Assembly (NCBI RefSeq): GCF_000485595.1
Contig: NW_014577498.1
Coordinates: forward strand, 1 to 24,777
Source: Priapulus caudatus
Taxonomy: Eukaryota; Priapulida; Priapulimorpha; Priapulimorphida; Priapulidae
Length of the DNA: 24,777 bases
Direction: 5' to 3'
How positions within the stretch are numbered: position 1 is the stretch's first letter; every line of letters starts with the position of its first letter. A program made the position numbers and the translations under genes. A model generated the notes under the pieces. That model saw nothing but the letters and a program-made list of their open reading frames with translations, did no database searches and was not told the DNA's origin. Below, one piece after another: positions 10,801 to 18,592 of the stretch.

Positions 10801-13800
10801 ATCAAGCTTATAAAACATTGGCTTTTATACCTATTAATTTGTGTCAGATATGTGTTCAGATACATCTGTAGATGTTCATTATTTGTACAGACATCAATTT
10901 TACTTTTTACATTTAATTTTTTAGTGGACTACAACTTGGCTTGGGAATACCAGCGGAAAAAGGCAAAAGCACGTGAGTGTCTCAACCATGCACGTGAGTC
11001 TCTGATCCCTGCCCCGGCACTCTGCGCTCAGTGCCACTGTTCTTGCTTGCTGCCTGTGTGAGCCATCATTAATGTGCCTACCCCTAATAATTTACTGAAA
11101 ACACAACTAGTAGCCTAACCTTCTATTTTAAATTGTGCAGTGATTGCAAGCATCCAAAACAAACACATACCATCATTAAACAACATGCTTGTGAAAGCAA
11201 TACATATGGTATTTCTCACAGAGCTTCATATTACTTTTATTACATGACACATAACAAACAAACGATGCTGGCTGGAGCAGCACTTCACCTTTGGACTCCA
11301 AACAGCACTGTTCATCTCTTTGTTTTCTTTTTAATTTCATGCCATCGTTGTAGCTACAGAATGAACAAGTGTTGCTGGCATTTCACTTGTCTGTGTGAAT
11401 GTTATACGAGAATGAGCATCTCTAATGCCGTGCGCAAATGCTAGCCCGTCATTCGTTATTTCTGACACGCATGCGTGCTGGTCAAGTGCCCCTTATGTTT
11501 ACGCTAAAATTCCCAGTCAATTTTTACGTGTGAGGTGCCTTCATCGGTTGACTTGTGGGCTAAAGAAATGGTCTTTCAGCCAACTCTTCCCACCTTTTTT
11601 GGATATGGTTAGCGTACACCCGTTGAGTGTTCATGAACGTGTTTATTGTGTGCGGAAGTGTTCGCGCGCACACTTGGATGTTGCCGCTCGGTGTGCATTT
11701 CGAATGCAGATCGATGGCTATGGCGGTACCCTTTTCATTCGTCGTCAATAGAGCACGAGAAAGCGAGAGAGCGCGCGAGAGAGAGAGCATACATGTACAT
11801 TTGTCAGTGGAGACACTCGGCATCTGTCTTTGAAAGCTTTTCTATCCTGCTACATGCAGGGTTCCTGGATCTGTGGTACCTGCTGGTTACAGCGGCGCTC
11901 TGCTGCGACGCGCGCCAACTCCACCGGCATTGAAACGCATCGCAGCGGCTCAGCTGCTGATTTGCAAGATTGCACAGTAGTGAGCGGTGATGCGTCAGTG
12001 GTGGTGGTGGTGCCCCCGGGGGGTGTGTGTATGTAAATGGCGTCACGTGGCCTCTCGGTGCTGCTCTTTGTGTGCAAAACCCATGGATGTCTTGAGAGTA
12101 CGGCGGTCTCTGGAGAGTCGTGCATACATCGGCGGCCCCTCGGATGCTGATTAATAACCACCTATTTGTTTGCTACCTAGTTTCAGGTTCAACACTTTCG
12201 TACCGATATGGCATAAACATGTAGTGTTTAAACTTTCGGACTACCTGTTCATCCTCAGCACCGATTCCGGATTCTCAGAAGTTGGTTGTAACCAATTTGC
12301 CCCCGAGCACGTCCGAGGCCATGCTCAGGTCCATGTTCAGCGCAGCCACCAAGGTTTTCCGTCACCCCCGGGACGAGAAGAAGCCATGCACTGGGTAACC
12401 ATTGACTCCTTCTTAAGCGCGCCGCGCCCATTATCTCGTTAGTGTGTGTACGTACGGTCATGCCAGGCTCTCACGTGGCAGTGAGACTGGCACTGACCCA
12501 TCCCACCTCTCAACACCGACTCTCTCTCCCTTGATCCTCCCACCTGTTTTCATGTTGCAAACATGCCAGTTACGTTGCCGAGTACACATTGCTGTGTCTG
12601 CGATGTGGCCTTACGTGTGCGCATAGAGAACCCTCAACAGAAAAGAACCTGTATACATCTACGTGATTGATCGACTGCACTGTACGTGTATGCACCGAGG
12701 TGAGGTAACCTTCAAGCTTTTGCGCCCCAATGTTCCACGTGCTTCTGGATGCACTTCAATGTCAATTAATTGCAAGTGATACACGCGTCGAGATTCTTAT
12801 ATTGTCGTGTTCTGTATGACGTTTTCCCTAGACAGTTGATCAACTCCTGGTAGTGCTCTTTTGAACTTTACCTCTAGCTATAATTCTTCAGTCATGGTCA
12901 AGGCAATTTTCGCCTTGATCATGCTAATATCCTCCATACTGCATTGGCAGTTTCGTCTCTACGTCCCGTTATCGTTGAGTGCTAGTGTAATATTACTCAA
13001 TGACGGTGCTCATTGCCAACCCACCTAATAGAACTTACCATGACCACACATTGTGCATTTTGGCTATAACTATAACTCTGGGCCAACAACTGATACTAGT
13101 GTGAAATGTATGCATGCACGACGCAGCCTAATTCAGAAGAGTGCATCTCCCTGTTATTGCCTCAAGGCAAGAGTGTAAGAAATTGAAATAAAATGTAATT
13201 GGCATTGTCAAGGCAGAAGCTACTACAGTCAACTATCCAAATTCCAACCACCCACAAACCGAATCCTGCGTTAAACCGAGCGATTTTGTAAGACCCAACA
13301 CCAGCTTGGAGATGCAGGATATGCATGGAATATGCCCGCTATAAACCGAACTTCACAAAACAAGCCAACTAAATGGACGGTCCTGAAGGTGGTCGGTATT
13401 GGGAGAGTTGACGGTAACTTGACTTAGATCACGAAAACACGATAAAAATACCATGTCCTGCCATTGGAATATGCAAGGGTAGTGCGAGGTATACATTACA
13501 CAATGTGATGTTTGTAAATCAAATGCTGATGTTCCATTTCGATATTCCAACGAATAATATTATGTGCATCTACAAAGCTGTGGTGACGTCGCAAGTGGAG
13601 CTACACATTGAAAGCCATCGGTTCTACGATAGCGCACGTACCATCTCCAGTGTCAGGTGACGTAGCCGTTGCAGTTCACATAACTTTTTATCTCTACCAC
13701 ATCTTTTCGTTGGGGGATCGTCGATAGGTTGGCAGTGCTGGTGTTTGACAGCGTGACGAAGACGGACACCTGCAAGCAGAAGTATGATGGCATGACTGTC

Positions 13801-16800
13801 GATGATGGTGACAAAAGCCACAAGTTGATGGCATTCAGCCCCTTGGAGCACAGTGAGTACAATGTATTCAATAATAATAAATACGCTCATCGGAGGTGTC
13901 ATTAATAGTCGGATCTGGGTAAGCAACAGCCCGACGAGGCTGTGCGACTGATTGTCTATACAATTGTACTATACTCTTGTAATACAATGACCGTTTCTTG
14001 GAGCTAGGTAAACAAGTACTTAACATCTTGTCAATTTGGTCGCTTTGTTGTTTTCACGTGGCACCTGCACGGCCCAACACTTGTCTCATGGTGCATCTTG
14101 TATACTTGCTTCTCAGGGGCACATCGTGCGAAGACGGCTTTCACTCGCTTCCAGCAGGTCGTCTCCAACTACAAGAACAGCAAGCGGCCAATACCGCCGA
14201 CAATGACTCGCAAACTCAACCGCTGCCAGCGCGTCTACAACATCCTGATGGCCGAGATCAAGAAGAACAAGAACCCTGACGACGCAGCCTCCTCAACTGC
14301 CGTCAACAAGTCTCAGGTAGCACATACTAGTTTAGGAACCGATTATTTGTTTGTTCTTTTTCGTCGACTGCGTAAACACTCTTCTTGAAGAGAGTGAATA
14401 TTTCTGCAAAAAACCATGCTGAATGCTGCCTGTTTGCAGGTTTGAATATGTATGGCGATCTGATGTGATGTTGAGCAAGTGACATGTATGAGCTCATGTC
14501 GTGTAGTCACATCATGTAGTGGTGTCGTCAGGGATGTTAATTCTTATTAAGCTAATCAGTAATGGTTATACCAATTCTAGTCCATGTAATGTTTGTTTGT
14601 TTTTAGCTCATCTGACATAGTCGGGTGCAGCTTGTAGAATCGCATGATTGTCCATCCGGCCGTCCGTGCGTCTGTGCGTCCGTCCGTCCATCAACAGTTG
14701 GGCACAAATCTTAACCGCTCGACGTACGGTCACGATATTCGGGACGTGGGGAGGAGGGGGGAGGGGGGGGTGTGTAATCCGAAAACGAGTTGGGATGTCG
14801 AAGCTGGGGGTCAAAGGTCAATAGGTGTAGGGAAAGAAGGGGGAACATTCTCAGTCTTAACTTAAAGGTATAGAGAGGAAATGCAGAATTGCGGCAGCAA
14901 ATCTATAACGGGCTCGACCTAGGCTCGTGATAGTTTTGTGTATAGCATCATGGTAGGAAAAGCCATCACTGTGCCGAAATTGAGTCAAAGGTAATGGACA
15001 GAGGGGCAGATTCTTTAGAGCATTTTCTAGACAGTCTGTCAGCGGAGGGCGATTGAAAAAACTTTTTTGTTTGCAGGCAGTGACCTACATTTTTATGGCT
15101 TTATTGAAGGAGCCGGAAATGTACTTTCCGCTGGACATGCGAAGAGTAAGTGTCGGATACCTTTTGCCCTGCAAGAGGAGGGTTAAACATTGATTTGTTG
15201 ACTGTTTAAGCAAAGGAGCTGACTGCTTTTGGCTATTATTGAGAGCCCATACCTGTGTGAATGTGAGGCTATCAGTTCAGAAAAACAGTTTTAATTGCAA
15301 AGGCAATATGTTTGTTGAACAAGGTTTACCGCTCCTTAAATCATATTATTTTCTAAAGCAGTCTGTCTATAGCACCCTGAAGGCTGAATCAGTGAATGTT
15401 CGTGTGGGTGGCAAAAACACGGGCAGTCCATGGCTGGCACGCTTCTAATCATAATTGTTACCTGCCAACCTGCAATGCACATGTGTCTGCAATGCATAGA
15501 GATTAGGTGGGTGCGAAAGTGTAGCTGATATATTTGTTCCAATTGGCTATAAAAGTCAAACAAGAATAAAGAAGACTTATGTATAAGACGTCTTGCTATG
15601 CACAAATGAATTTATCAGCAGAACACCAGACACCAGATGAGCCCTGTCGCACTGCAGCACTTGTTTAATTTAAGCGGTATAAGTGTGAAGTTATCTATGT
15701 ATGATATTCAGTATTGATGTTGCGCCAACCAAGTTTCCAAAACAACGGTGTAATATAATAGCCACATAGAGTAGCTGTAATGTCTACATACATTTTGCTA
15801 CTTGTTTCTGTAGTTAAAGCTGTTTCCTTTGTGGTAGGGTTCGACGAATAAGGAACTAAAGAAATCGGTTGCGAAGGCTACTGACCAGAAAAAGACGCCT
15901 GTTAAGAAAGTCGAGGTAGGATTGTATAGATCATGGTCATTCAACTGCAATATAGCAGGTCAACTTTTATGGCCCAGAAACGCTTATAAAATGTCATTCT
16001 TACATTATCCAAGGAACTTGGTGAAATTTTTAATTGTGTTTATACATCTTTATATTCTTGATCCCCCATCCTTTATCCCACCAAAAATAGCATTAATTAG
16101 AATTCTGACTGTATTACCACCCTGCTGTATTTATCATTTCCATGCCAAGGCTTTCAGGTTTTTTTCGTAATGTAAGATTCTTTACACACGATTCATTACC
16201 CTCTTACGTCTTATCGACCTGTATTATGAGTAATATAACATGTGGCCTGCAAACATTAGATCACGGATATTAGAACATGGAGAAAGATGTTAAAATTGTT
16301 GGGTGGGTCCTATTGTAGACAAACCGTCTATGCCACCAGTATCTTAGAAGTAGTGGCTGCTTATGATGATTAATGTTGATTTGTATTTGGAAAGCAAAAG
16401 AGTGGAGGCAGAATCTCACTAACAAATCATCACAAATGAATTCATATAAGCCAATTTCACATTACAAAGCTGTGGTGCATTGTGGTACTATTTGACTACC
16501 AAATACTGTGCAAGTGTGGTAATACTTGCTATTTAAGCTTCATAGTACCTGATTTGCCAGAATTTTTATTGAACTGTCTGCACATCCATTAATACCACTG
16601 TGTCCACCTGAAATGTATCATGTTTCCAAGGTAAGCACCTAACAGCTTATGTTATTGCAGTGTGGTGAGTCTGTGCTTGATAGCCCAAACCAAAGAACCA
16701 AGCATGTACAGTCAAAATGTGAAATGGGCCCATTCATCGATGGTTTCGTGATTGGAGAAGACATCTCCTTTGCTGGTTTAATCAACTCTATAAATTACTA

Positions 16801-18582
16801 CCTCTGTGTATTTACCAAGGCGAACAAGGGTAAGGACACGCGAGGTGGCCACCAGCAGAATCGCACAAGCAGCGGTCCCGCCATGCGCAAGGACACCCGC
16901 ATGCAGCCTCGTCGAGATGACCGCGATTTCATGCGCAACCGAAACATGCGCGGCGGTAAGTTGGCTTGAGCTGCACACCGACAAGAGAAAATGGGATTAA
17001 ACGCGTAGGTCGTCGTGTAGAAGAATTAAAAAATTCGATGTCGTTTTCGTTTTGAAGAACAAAATTGAGAATGGAATTTTGAAAGAAAAATGCATTTAGA
17101 TTTTATCCTATAGATATTCGTCCTCATGTTAAATATGCAGAAATAAATCATATCAGTTATATTCCTTAAAAAAGATCATATGTGAGAAAATTGTAAAATA
17201 CAATTGAGTTTTTCTTATATTTATTCATCATCAGTTTGAGTTCATGTAGTGGATTATGTGTTTTATTTTCCTGGGATAATTGTCTAGATATAATTGTCCG
17301 GGGGTACTTATCCAGATACCATCCCTGGTAGTAGAAGTGGTTGAGTTCGTGCCTCGTTCTTTATTTACCAGATTCGTGACCAGGAGTTGTATTAACTGCC
17401 TTACTTTTGTTTCTACAGGTGGCGGAATGAGGCGCGGTGGTATGGGAAGGGGTGTGGTTGGCCACATAGGTCGTCCACCAAGCTTACTTAGGTATGTATC
17501 ACTACGGAATCATTTTGGCTTGCCCTTCATCATGCTGGTATGTCATACCTGAAGCGTATTAGTGTGCTTCTGTGTGTACAATCATGTAGCGTGTACCTGT
17601 TCGTTTTGTGCTGAGACAGCAGCTATGCATCACACTCTGAAGCACGATTTTTGCATCATTGTTTTAGCATGCCATTAGGACAGATGGGGAACAGATCAGC
17701 ATACTCCTCTTCCTTGCTCCCAACGCCCAGAGGTGCAGGATATCACCCCAACCACCAACAACAACAACACCACCAGCAGCAGCAGCAGCAACATCAACAG
17801 CAGCAGCGGGTGTGTAAGCTTCGATATAATATGCAAACCGAACAGAGGATTCTGTACATGTAGAATAGTGTAGCATCTACCTAAGCTGTCATCATTCTTC
17901 AATTGTGCTATTGTAAGCAGTAATATATAATGTGTGGGAAACACGTGCAGTAGTGGATAATTACCTGTACCATTTACAGGGTATGATGGGAGGCCCTCCA
18001 CAGGGCGAGCTCCTGCAAAATATCAGTACCGTGCTCAAGTAAGTACAAGTTACATCTACAGTTCAATTCACTGATGATGTCCATACATCAAGTTATATAT
18101 TGCTTAACAGTGTTTTCAATAATACATAGTGGACTACCTGACTACAGGAATACATGAAGTAGTTGCTATGGAATTCCTTCAATCAGCTTGCGTCTGAATA
18201 ATAACGCTGATTACAGTAAGCATGCATTCTTCAAACGTAGATTGCCAGAAATCGACCCCATATAATCTTCAGCTGTTAATATTGGTGCAACTACATTTCG
18301 TATAAATTCAGTAGTCGATTTGGCCTTTCCAGTCAGCAACTGCAACAGCTTCAACACCTGCAGCAACAGCAGCAACTACAGCAAGCTGCCAACGCGCTGA
18401 CGAGGAACAACTACGGCAGCGGCATGGCGGGAGGTGGTGGCAATTACGGCGGCGGAATGGGCAACATGGGATCATTGAGTGGGCAGGGCAGTGGGAACCG
18501 CTTTGCTGGACAGAAGCGATCAGCACATCAGGGCGGGTATGGAGGGGGCGGCGGAAACTATGGGAAGCAGCAGCGTCGCTAG
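4760..18582 (+). CDS. SAP-acidic-RRM-RRM-RGG nuclear nucleic-acid-binding protein (18 coding exons, join of the exons listed below)
   Basis: This is the spliced gene as a whole. Joining exons at GT/AG sites gives one open frame of about 1,017 residues. Visible in order: SAP domain (~6-40), a fold that in known families binds AT-rich scaffold-attachment DNA; Glu/Asp-rich region (~42-478) with an 11-residue repeat (79-144) and a 10-residue repeat (426-455); RRM1 (RNP2 VLITNI at 487-492, RNP1 KNFGFVDL at 528-535); RRM2 (RNP2 LVVTNL at 597-602, RNP1 TGLAVLVF at 633-640); a helical, Lys-rich stretch; Arg/Gly-rich segment; His/Gln tract (890-907); Gln- and Gly/Tyr-rich tail. No signal peptide or membrane segment is seen. 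A nuclear role in RNA or chromatin organisation is inferred from domains only. The acidic-RRM-Gly-rich plan recalls nucleolin, the SAP start recalls hnRNP U and SAFB, but I cannot assign it to any of these. Confidence 0.85.
4884..6400 (+). other. Intron 1
   Basis: GTATGT to TTTTTCAG. Over half is the hAT copy 2 insertion; the remainder is AT-rich with ATCGATATATCGAT-like words near 4998-5012. Confidence 0.8.
5271..6117. mobile_element. hAT-type non-autonomous element, copy 2
   Basis: The ends TAGGGCTGTAACGAT and ATCGTTACAGACCTA match copy 1 with one mismatch. The flanks ATTGTGAT (5263-5270) and ATTGCGAT (6118-6125) are an 8-bp duplication with one mismatch. The right ~170 bases of copy 1 align here, but this copy (847 bp) has extra interior sequence and no transposase frame. 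Confidence 0.82.
6401..6480 (+). CDS. Coding exon 2: start of acidic region
   Basis: The acceptor is TTTTTCAG and entry is in phase 1. It encodes about 27 residues, ALKDKPEEELENEEEEE then NSGSGTETEE, dominated by Glu. The donor GAG|GTACTG is weaker than average but leaves phase 0, which matches the next exon. Confidence 0.85.
6481..6997 (+). other. Intron 2
   Basis: GTACTG to ATGTAG. AT-rich, nothing recognised beyond a GAAGAAGAAGAAG run near 6929-6941. Confidence 0.7.
6998..7468 (+). CDS. Coding exon 3: acidic region with 11-residue tandem repeats
   Basis: The exon encodes 157 residues (69-225), open throughout and rich in Glu, Asp, Lys and Ser. The acceptor is ATCATGTAG with a weak pyrimidine tract, chosen because it is in phase 0 and the frame stops immediately upstream. 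Residues 79-144 are six degenerate 11-residue repeats of the type DKHEVEPGSTE. The donor is GAG|GTGAGG, phase 0. Long open frames on the opposite strand here are antisense shadows of this biased composition. Confidence 0.85.
7028..7225 (+). repeat. Six 33-bp tandem repeats within exon 3
   Basis: The period is 33 bases, units starting at 7028, 7061, 7094, 7127, 7160 and 7193. Each unit encodes 11 residues with the pattern D-K-x-E/K-V-x-P-x-S-T-x. Copies 2-4 are closest at DNA level, and the flanking copies are more diverged. This looks like an in-frame minisatellite expansion of charged, disordered protein. Confidence 0.8.
7469..8330 (+). other. Intron 3
   Basis: GTGAGG to CTCACAG. The exon frame stays open past the donor for about 80 codons without family signal. 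A GC-rich inverted motif GAGGGCCGGT / ACCGGCCCTC lies at about 7777-7812. Confidence 0.75.
8331..8397 (+). CDS. Coding exon 4: short acidic exon
   Basis: The acceptor is CATCTCACAG. It encodes 22 residues, VEDEEDTMKMIDEVLAEHG then SEC, plus one base. The donor G|GTTCGT is unusual at +3/+4 but keeps G at +5, and its phase 1 exactly fits the next acceptor. An in-frame TAG follows two codons later if the donor is not used. Confidence 0.75.
8398..8835 (+). other. Intron 4
   Basis: GTTCGT to CATTTAG. Nothing recognised; the open frame upstream of exon 5 is hydrophobic and intron-like. Confidence 0.7.
8836..9528 (+). CDS. Coding exon 5: long acidic, repeat-bearing exon
   Basis: This is the largest coding exon (693 bases, residues ~248-478). 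It begins DGEEPEEEDDDDDGNENEEE and continues as a low-complexity Glu/Asp/Lys/Thr/Ala-rich, probably disordered region. Near its end lie three 10-residue repeats (9369-9458). The acceptor GCCATTTAG enters in phase 1 and the donor ATAG|GTGGGC leaves phase 1. Such acidic tracts are seen in nucleolin-like and chromatin proteins; the role here is inferred. Confidence 0.88.
9369..9458 (+). repeat. Three 30-bp tandem repeats within exon 5
   Basis: The units start at 9369, 9399 and 9429 and encode EVKKETDKEK, EVKKETDKEE and EVKGENDRGQ. The first two units are nearly identical, so the expansion is probably recent. The strictly alternating charge suggests a single charged alpha-helix or disordered linker. 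Confidence 0.8.
9529..9957 (+). other. Intron 5
   Basis: GTGGGC to ATTGCAG. AT-rich, nothing recognised. Confidence 0.75.
9958..10114 (+). CDS. Coding exon 6: N-terminal half of RRM1
   Basis: It encodes residues ~479-530. The first beta strand carries RNP2, VLITNI (487-492), followed by a helix (DMKSQCFIDALDEAYEF) and the second strand. The exon ends inside RNP1 at KNFG. The acceptor is CATTGCAG (phase 1) and the donor is GG|GTATGT (phase 2). Reading through the donor destroys the RNP1 motif, which supports splicing here. Confidence 0.9.
10115..10416 (+). other. Intron 6
   Basis: GTATGT to TGTTACAG. It interrupts the RNP1 motif of RRM1; no other feature. Confidence 0.8.
10417..10541 (+). 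CDS. Coding exon 7: C-terminal half of RRM1
   Basis: Splicing from exon 6 restores RNP1 as KNFGFVDL (528-535), followed by helix 2 (ASRAEAIVKKFQRIRFGE) and strand 4 (MKITYP, to ~566). The RNP1 aromatic positions F530 and F532 are kept, while the RNP2 aromatic position is Leu488. The acceptor is TCTGTTACAG and the donor is T|GTAAGA (phase 1). Confidence 0.9.
10542..10924 (+). other. Intron 7
   Basis: GTAAGA to TTTTTTAG. AT-rich, nothing recognised. Confidence 0.75.
10925..10972 (+). CDS. Coding exon 8: basic inter-RRM linker
   Basis: This 48-base exon encodes LDYNLAWEYQRKKAKA between the two RRMs. The acceptor is TTTTTTAG and the donor is C|GTGAGT, a strong site. Phases 1 and 1 make it frame-neutral if skipped. 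The run KAKA with RKK could act as a nuclear localisation signal, which is inference. Confidence 0.8.
10973..12258 (+). other. Intron 8
   Basis: GTGAGT to CATCCTCAG. It contains a locally CpG-rich stretch (about 11640-12160), a short purine run GAGAGAGCGCGCGAGAGAGA (11766-11785) and a GTGGTGGTGG run near 11998. The open frames here have no recognisable product. Confidence 0.7.
12259..12394 (+). CDS. Coding exon 9: N-terminal half of RRM2
   Basis: It encodes PPIPDSQK, then strand 1 with RNP2 LVVTNL (597-602), helix 1 (PPSTSEAMLRSMFSAATKVF) and the loop to KKPCTG. The acceptor is TTCATCCTCAG, entry in phase 1 as required by exon 8. A second in-frame AG at 12277-12278 would give phase 0 and is rejected. 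The donor is GG|GTAACC (phase 2). A longer open frame overlapping this exon in another phase does not encode the RRM. Confidence 0.87.
12893..12923. repeat. Short hairpin in intron 9
   Basis: The arms CATGGTCAAGGC and GCCTTGATCATG pair over 12 bases with one G-T wobble, around a 7-base loop. It may be a remnant of a larger palindromic repeat. Confidence 0.55.
13226..13414. mobile_element. pogo/Tigger-like MITE
   Basis: The left end CAGTCAACTATCCAAATTCC and right end GGTATTGGGAGAGTTGACGG are inverted with few mismatches, flanked by TA on both sides (13224-13225, 13415-13416). Internal AAACCGAA words resemble pogo-type termini. At 189 bp it has no coding capacity. Confidence 0.7.
13728..13852 (+). 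CDS. Coding exon 10: C-terminal half of RRM2
   Basis: Splicing from exon 9 completes RNP1 as TGLAVLVF (633-640), then helix 2 (TKTDTCKQKYDGMTV) and strand 4 (HKLMAFSP, to ~672). The acceptor is CGTCGATAG with a weak tract but exact phase 2. The donor CACA|GTGAGT is strong (phase 1). None of the usual RNP aromatic positions is aromatic, so canonical RNA stacking by this RRM is doubtful. Confidence 0.85.
14117..14316 (+). CDS. Coding exon 11: basic helical segment after RRM2
   Basis: It encodes residues ~676-742, including AHRAKTAFTRFQQVVSNYKN, SKRPIPPTMTRKLNRCQRVY and NILMAEIKKNKNPDD. I recognise no domain; the pattern suggests two amphipathic helices around a Pro turn, rich in Lys/Arg. The acceptor is TTGCTTCTCAG (phase 1) and the donor is CAG|GTAGCA (phase 0). 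Base usage is more GC-rich at third positions than in exons 1-8. Confidence 0.87.
14317..15076 (+). other. Intron 11, with interspersed repeat fragment
   Basis: GTAGCA to TTTGCAG. From about 14606 to 14780 it contains CCGTCCGTCC-type words followed by a GGGGAGGAGGGGGGAGG run, which looks like part of a dispersed repeat. No exon was found. Confidence 0.6.
15077..15145 (+). CDS. Coding exon 12: 23-residue hydrophobic exon
   Basis: It encodes AVTYIFMALLKEPEMYFPL then DMRR. The acceptor is a strong T-rich tract ending TTTGCAG and the donor AGA|GTAAGT matches consensus. It is phase 0 at both ends and 69 bases long, so inclusion can be regulated without frame change. It is markedly hydrophobic among basic neighbours, perhaps the end of a helical bundle begun in exon 11. 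Confidence 0.75.
15146..15837 (+). other. Intron 12
   Basis: GTAAGT to GTGGTAG. Nothing recognised; the open frame at 15239-15448 lacks supported splice sites. Confidence 0.7.
15838..15915 (+). CDS. Coding exon 13: Lys-rich linker
   Basis: It encodes 26 residues, GSTNKELKKSVAKATDQKK then TPVKKVE. The acceptor is TTTGTGGTAG, the donor is GAG|GTAGGA, phase 0 at both ends. It is strongly basic and a candidate nuclear localisation segment; skipping keeps the frame. Confidence 0.78.
15916..16819 (+). other. Intron 13
   Basis: GTAGGA to ACCAAG. It holds the alternative acceptor at 16651-16660; otherwise nothing recognised. Confidence 0.7.
16820..16955 (+). CDS. Coding exon 14: Arg/Met/Gly-rich segment
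   Basis: It encodes ANKGKDTRGGHQQNRTSSGP, AMRKDTRMQPRRDDRDFMRN and RNMRGG. The Arg-rich, Gly-containing composition resembles RGG-type RNA-binding regions. The acceptor TTTACCAAG follows a pyrimidine tract, and the donor G|GTAAGT is strong. An alternative acceptor at 16651-16660 (TTATTGCAG) is also in phase 0 and would extend the exon to 16661, adding 53 residues with no stop. I prefer the short form because the extra part is hydrophobic and intron-like. Confidence 0.78.
16956..17418 (+). other. Intron 14
   Basis: GTAAGT to TTCTACAG. AT-rich, nothing recognised. Confidence 0.8.
17419..17491 (+). CDS. Coding exon 15: Gly/Arg-rich segment
   Basis: It encodes GGMRRGGMGRGVVGHIGRPP then SLLR, continuing the RGG-like tract started in exon 14. 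The acceptor is TGTTTCTACAG (phase 1) and the donor is AG|GTATGT (phase 2). Confidence 0.85.
17668..17809 (+). CDS. Coding exon 16: His/Gln-rich tract
   Basis: It encodes MPLGQMGNRSAYSSSLLPTP, then RGAGYHPNH and a mixed Gln/His run of about 18 residues (17753-17806) encoded by CAA/CAG/CAC/CAT. The acceptor is ATTGTTTTAG. Of three overlapping GT sites at the end, only GTGTGT at 17810 gives phase 0, required by exon 17. Such tracts often act as low-complexity assembly regions in RNA-binding proteins. Confidence 0.85.
17980..18038 (+). CDS. Coding exon 17
   Basis: It encodes GMMGGPPQGELLQNISTVL. The acceptor is CCATTTACAG (phase 0), and the donor AA|GTAAGT is a consensus site (phase 2). Confidence 0.83.
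18312..18582 (+). CDS. Coding exon 18: Gln-rich then Gly/Tyr-rich C-terminus, stop
   Basis: It encodes the last ~90 residues: SRFGLSSQQLQQLQHLQQQQ, then a Gly/Asn/Tyr/Met tail with repeats such as GGGGNYGGGMGNMG and GGYGGGGGNYGKQQRR, ending in TAG at 18580-18582. This is a typical hnRNP-like, prion-like tail. The acceptor is a CAGTAG tandem (NAGNAG), so one Ser may be included or omitted. Confidence 0.9.
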
Positions 18583-18592
18583 AAACAGCAGG
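18583..18592 (+). other. 3'UTR segment before a 3'UTR intron
   Basis: Ten bases after the stop a donor-like CAGG|GTAAGC occurs at 18593. The short distance from the stop codon (about 10 bases to the junction) would not be expected to trigger junction-dependent decay. Confidence 0.5.

Larger units (their letters stand above)
12395..13727 (+). other. Intron 9, interrupting RRM2
   Basis: GTAACC to TCGATAG. It contains a short hairpin (12893-12923) and a pogo-like MITE (13226-13414). Confidence 0.75.

Noticed and set aside
11133-11751. Open frames in intron 8
   Set aside because: One follows an acceptor-like TTGTGCAG but has no matching donor or recognisable product, and it is not needed for phase.
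12170-12442. 90-residue frame overlapping exon 9
   Set aside because: It is in another frame; the RRM signature LVVTNL and the phases support the frame used for 12259-12394.
13624-13926. 100-residue - strand frame
   Set aside because: It is antisense to exon 10, which encodes the second half of RRM2.
18061-18145. Possible box C/D snoRNA in intron 17 (CTGATGATG ... CTGA)
   Set aside because: Nucleolin introns are known snoRNA hosts, so I looked, but box C is imperfect, no terminal stem forms and the position relative to the acceptor is wrong.
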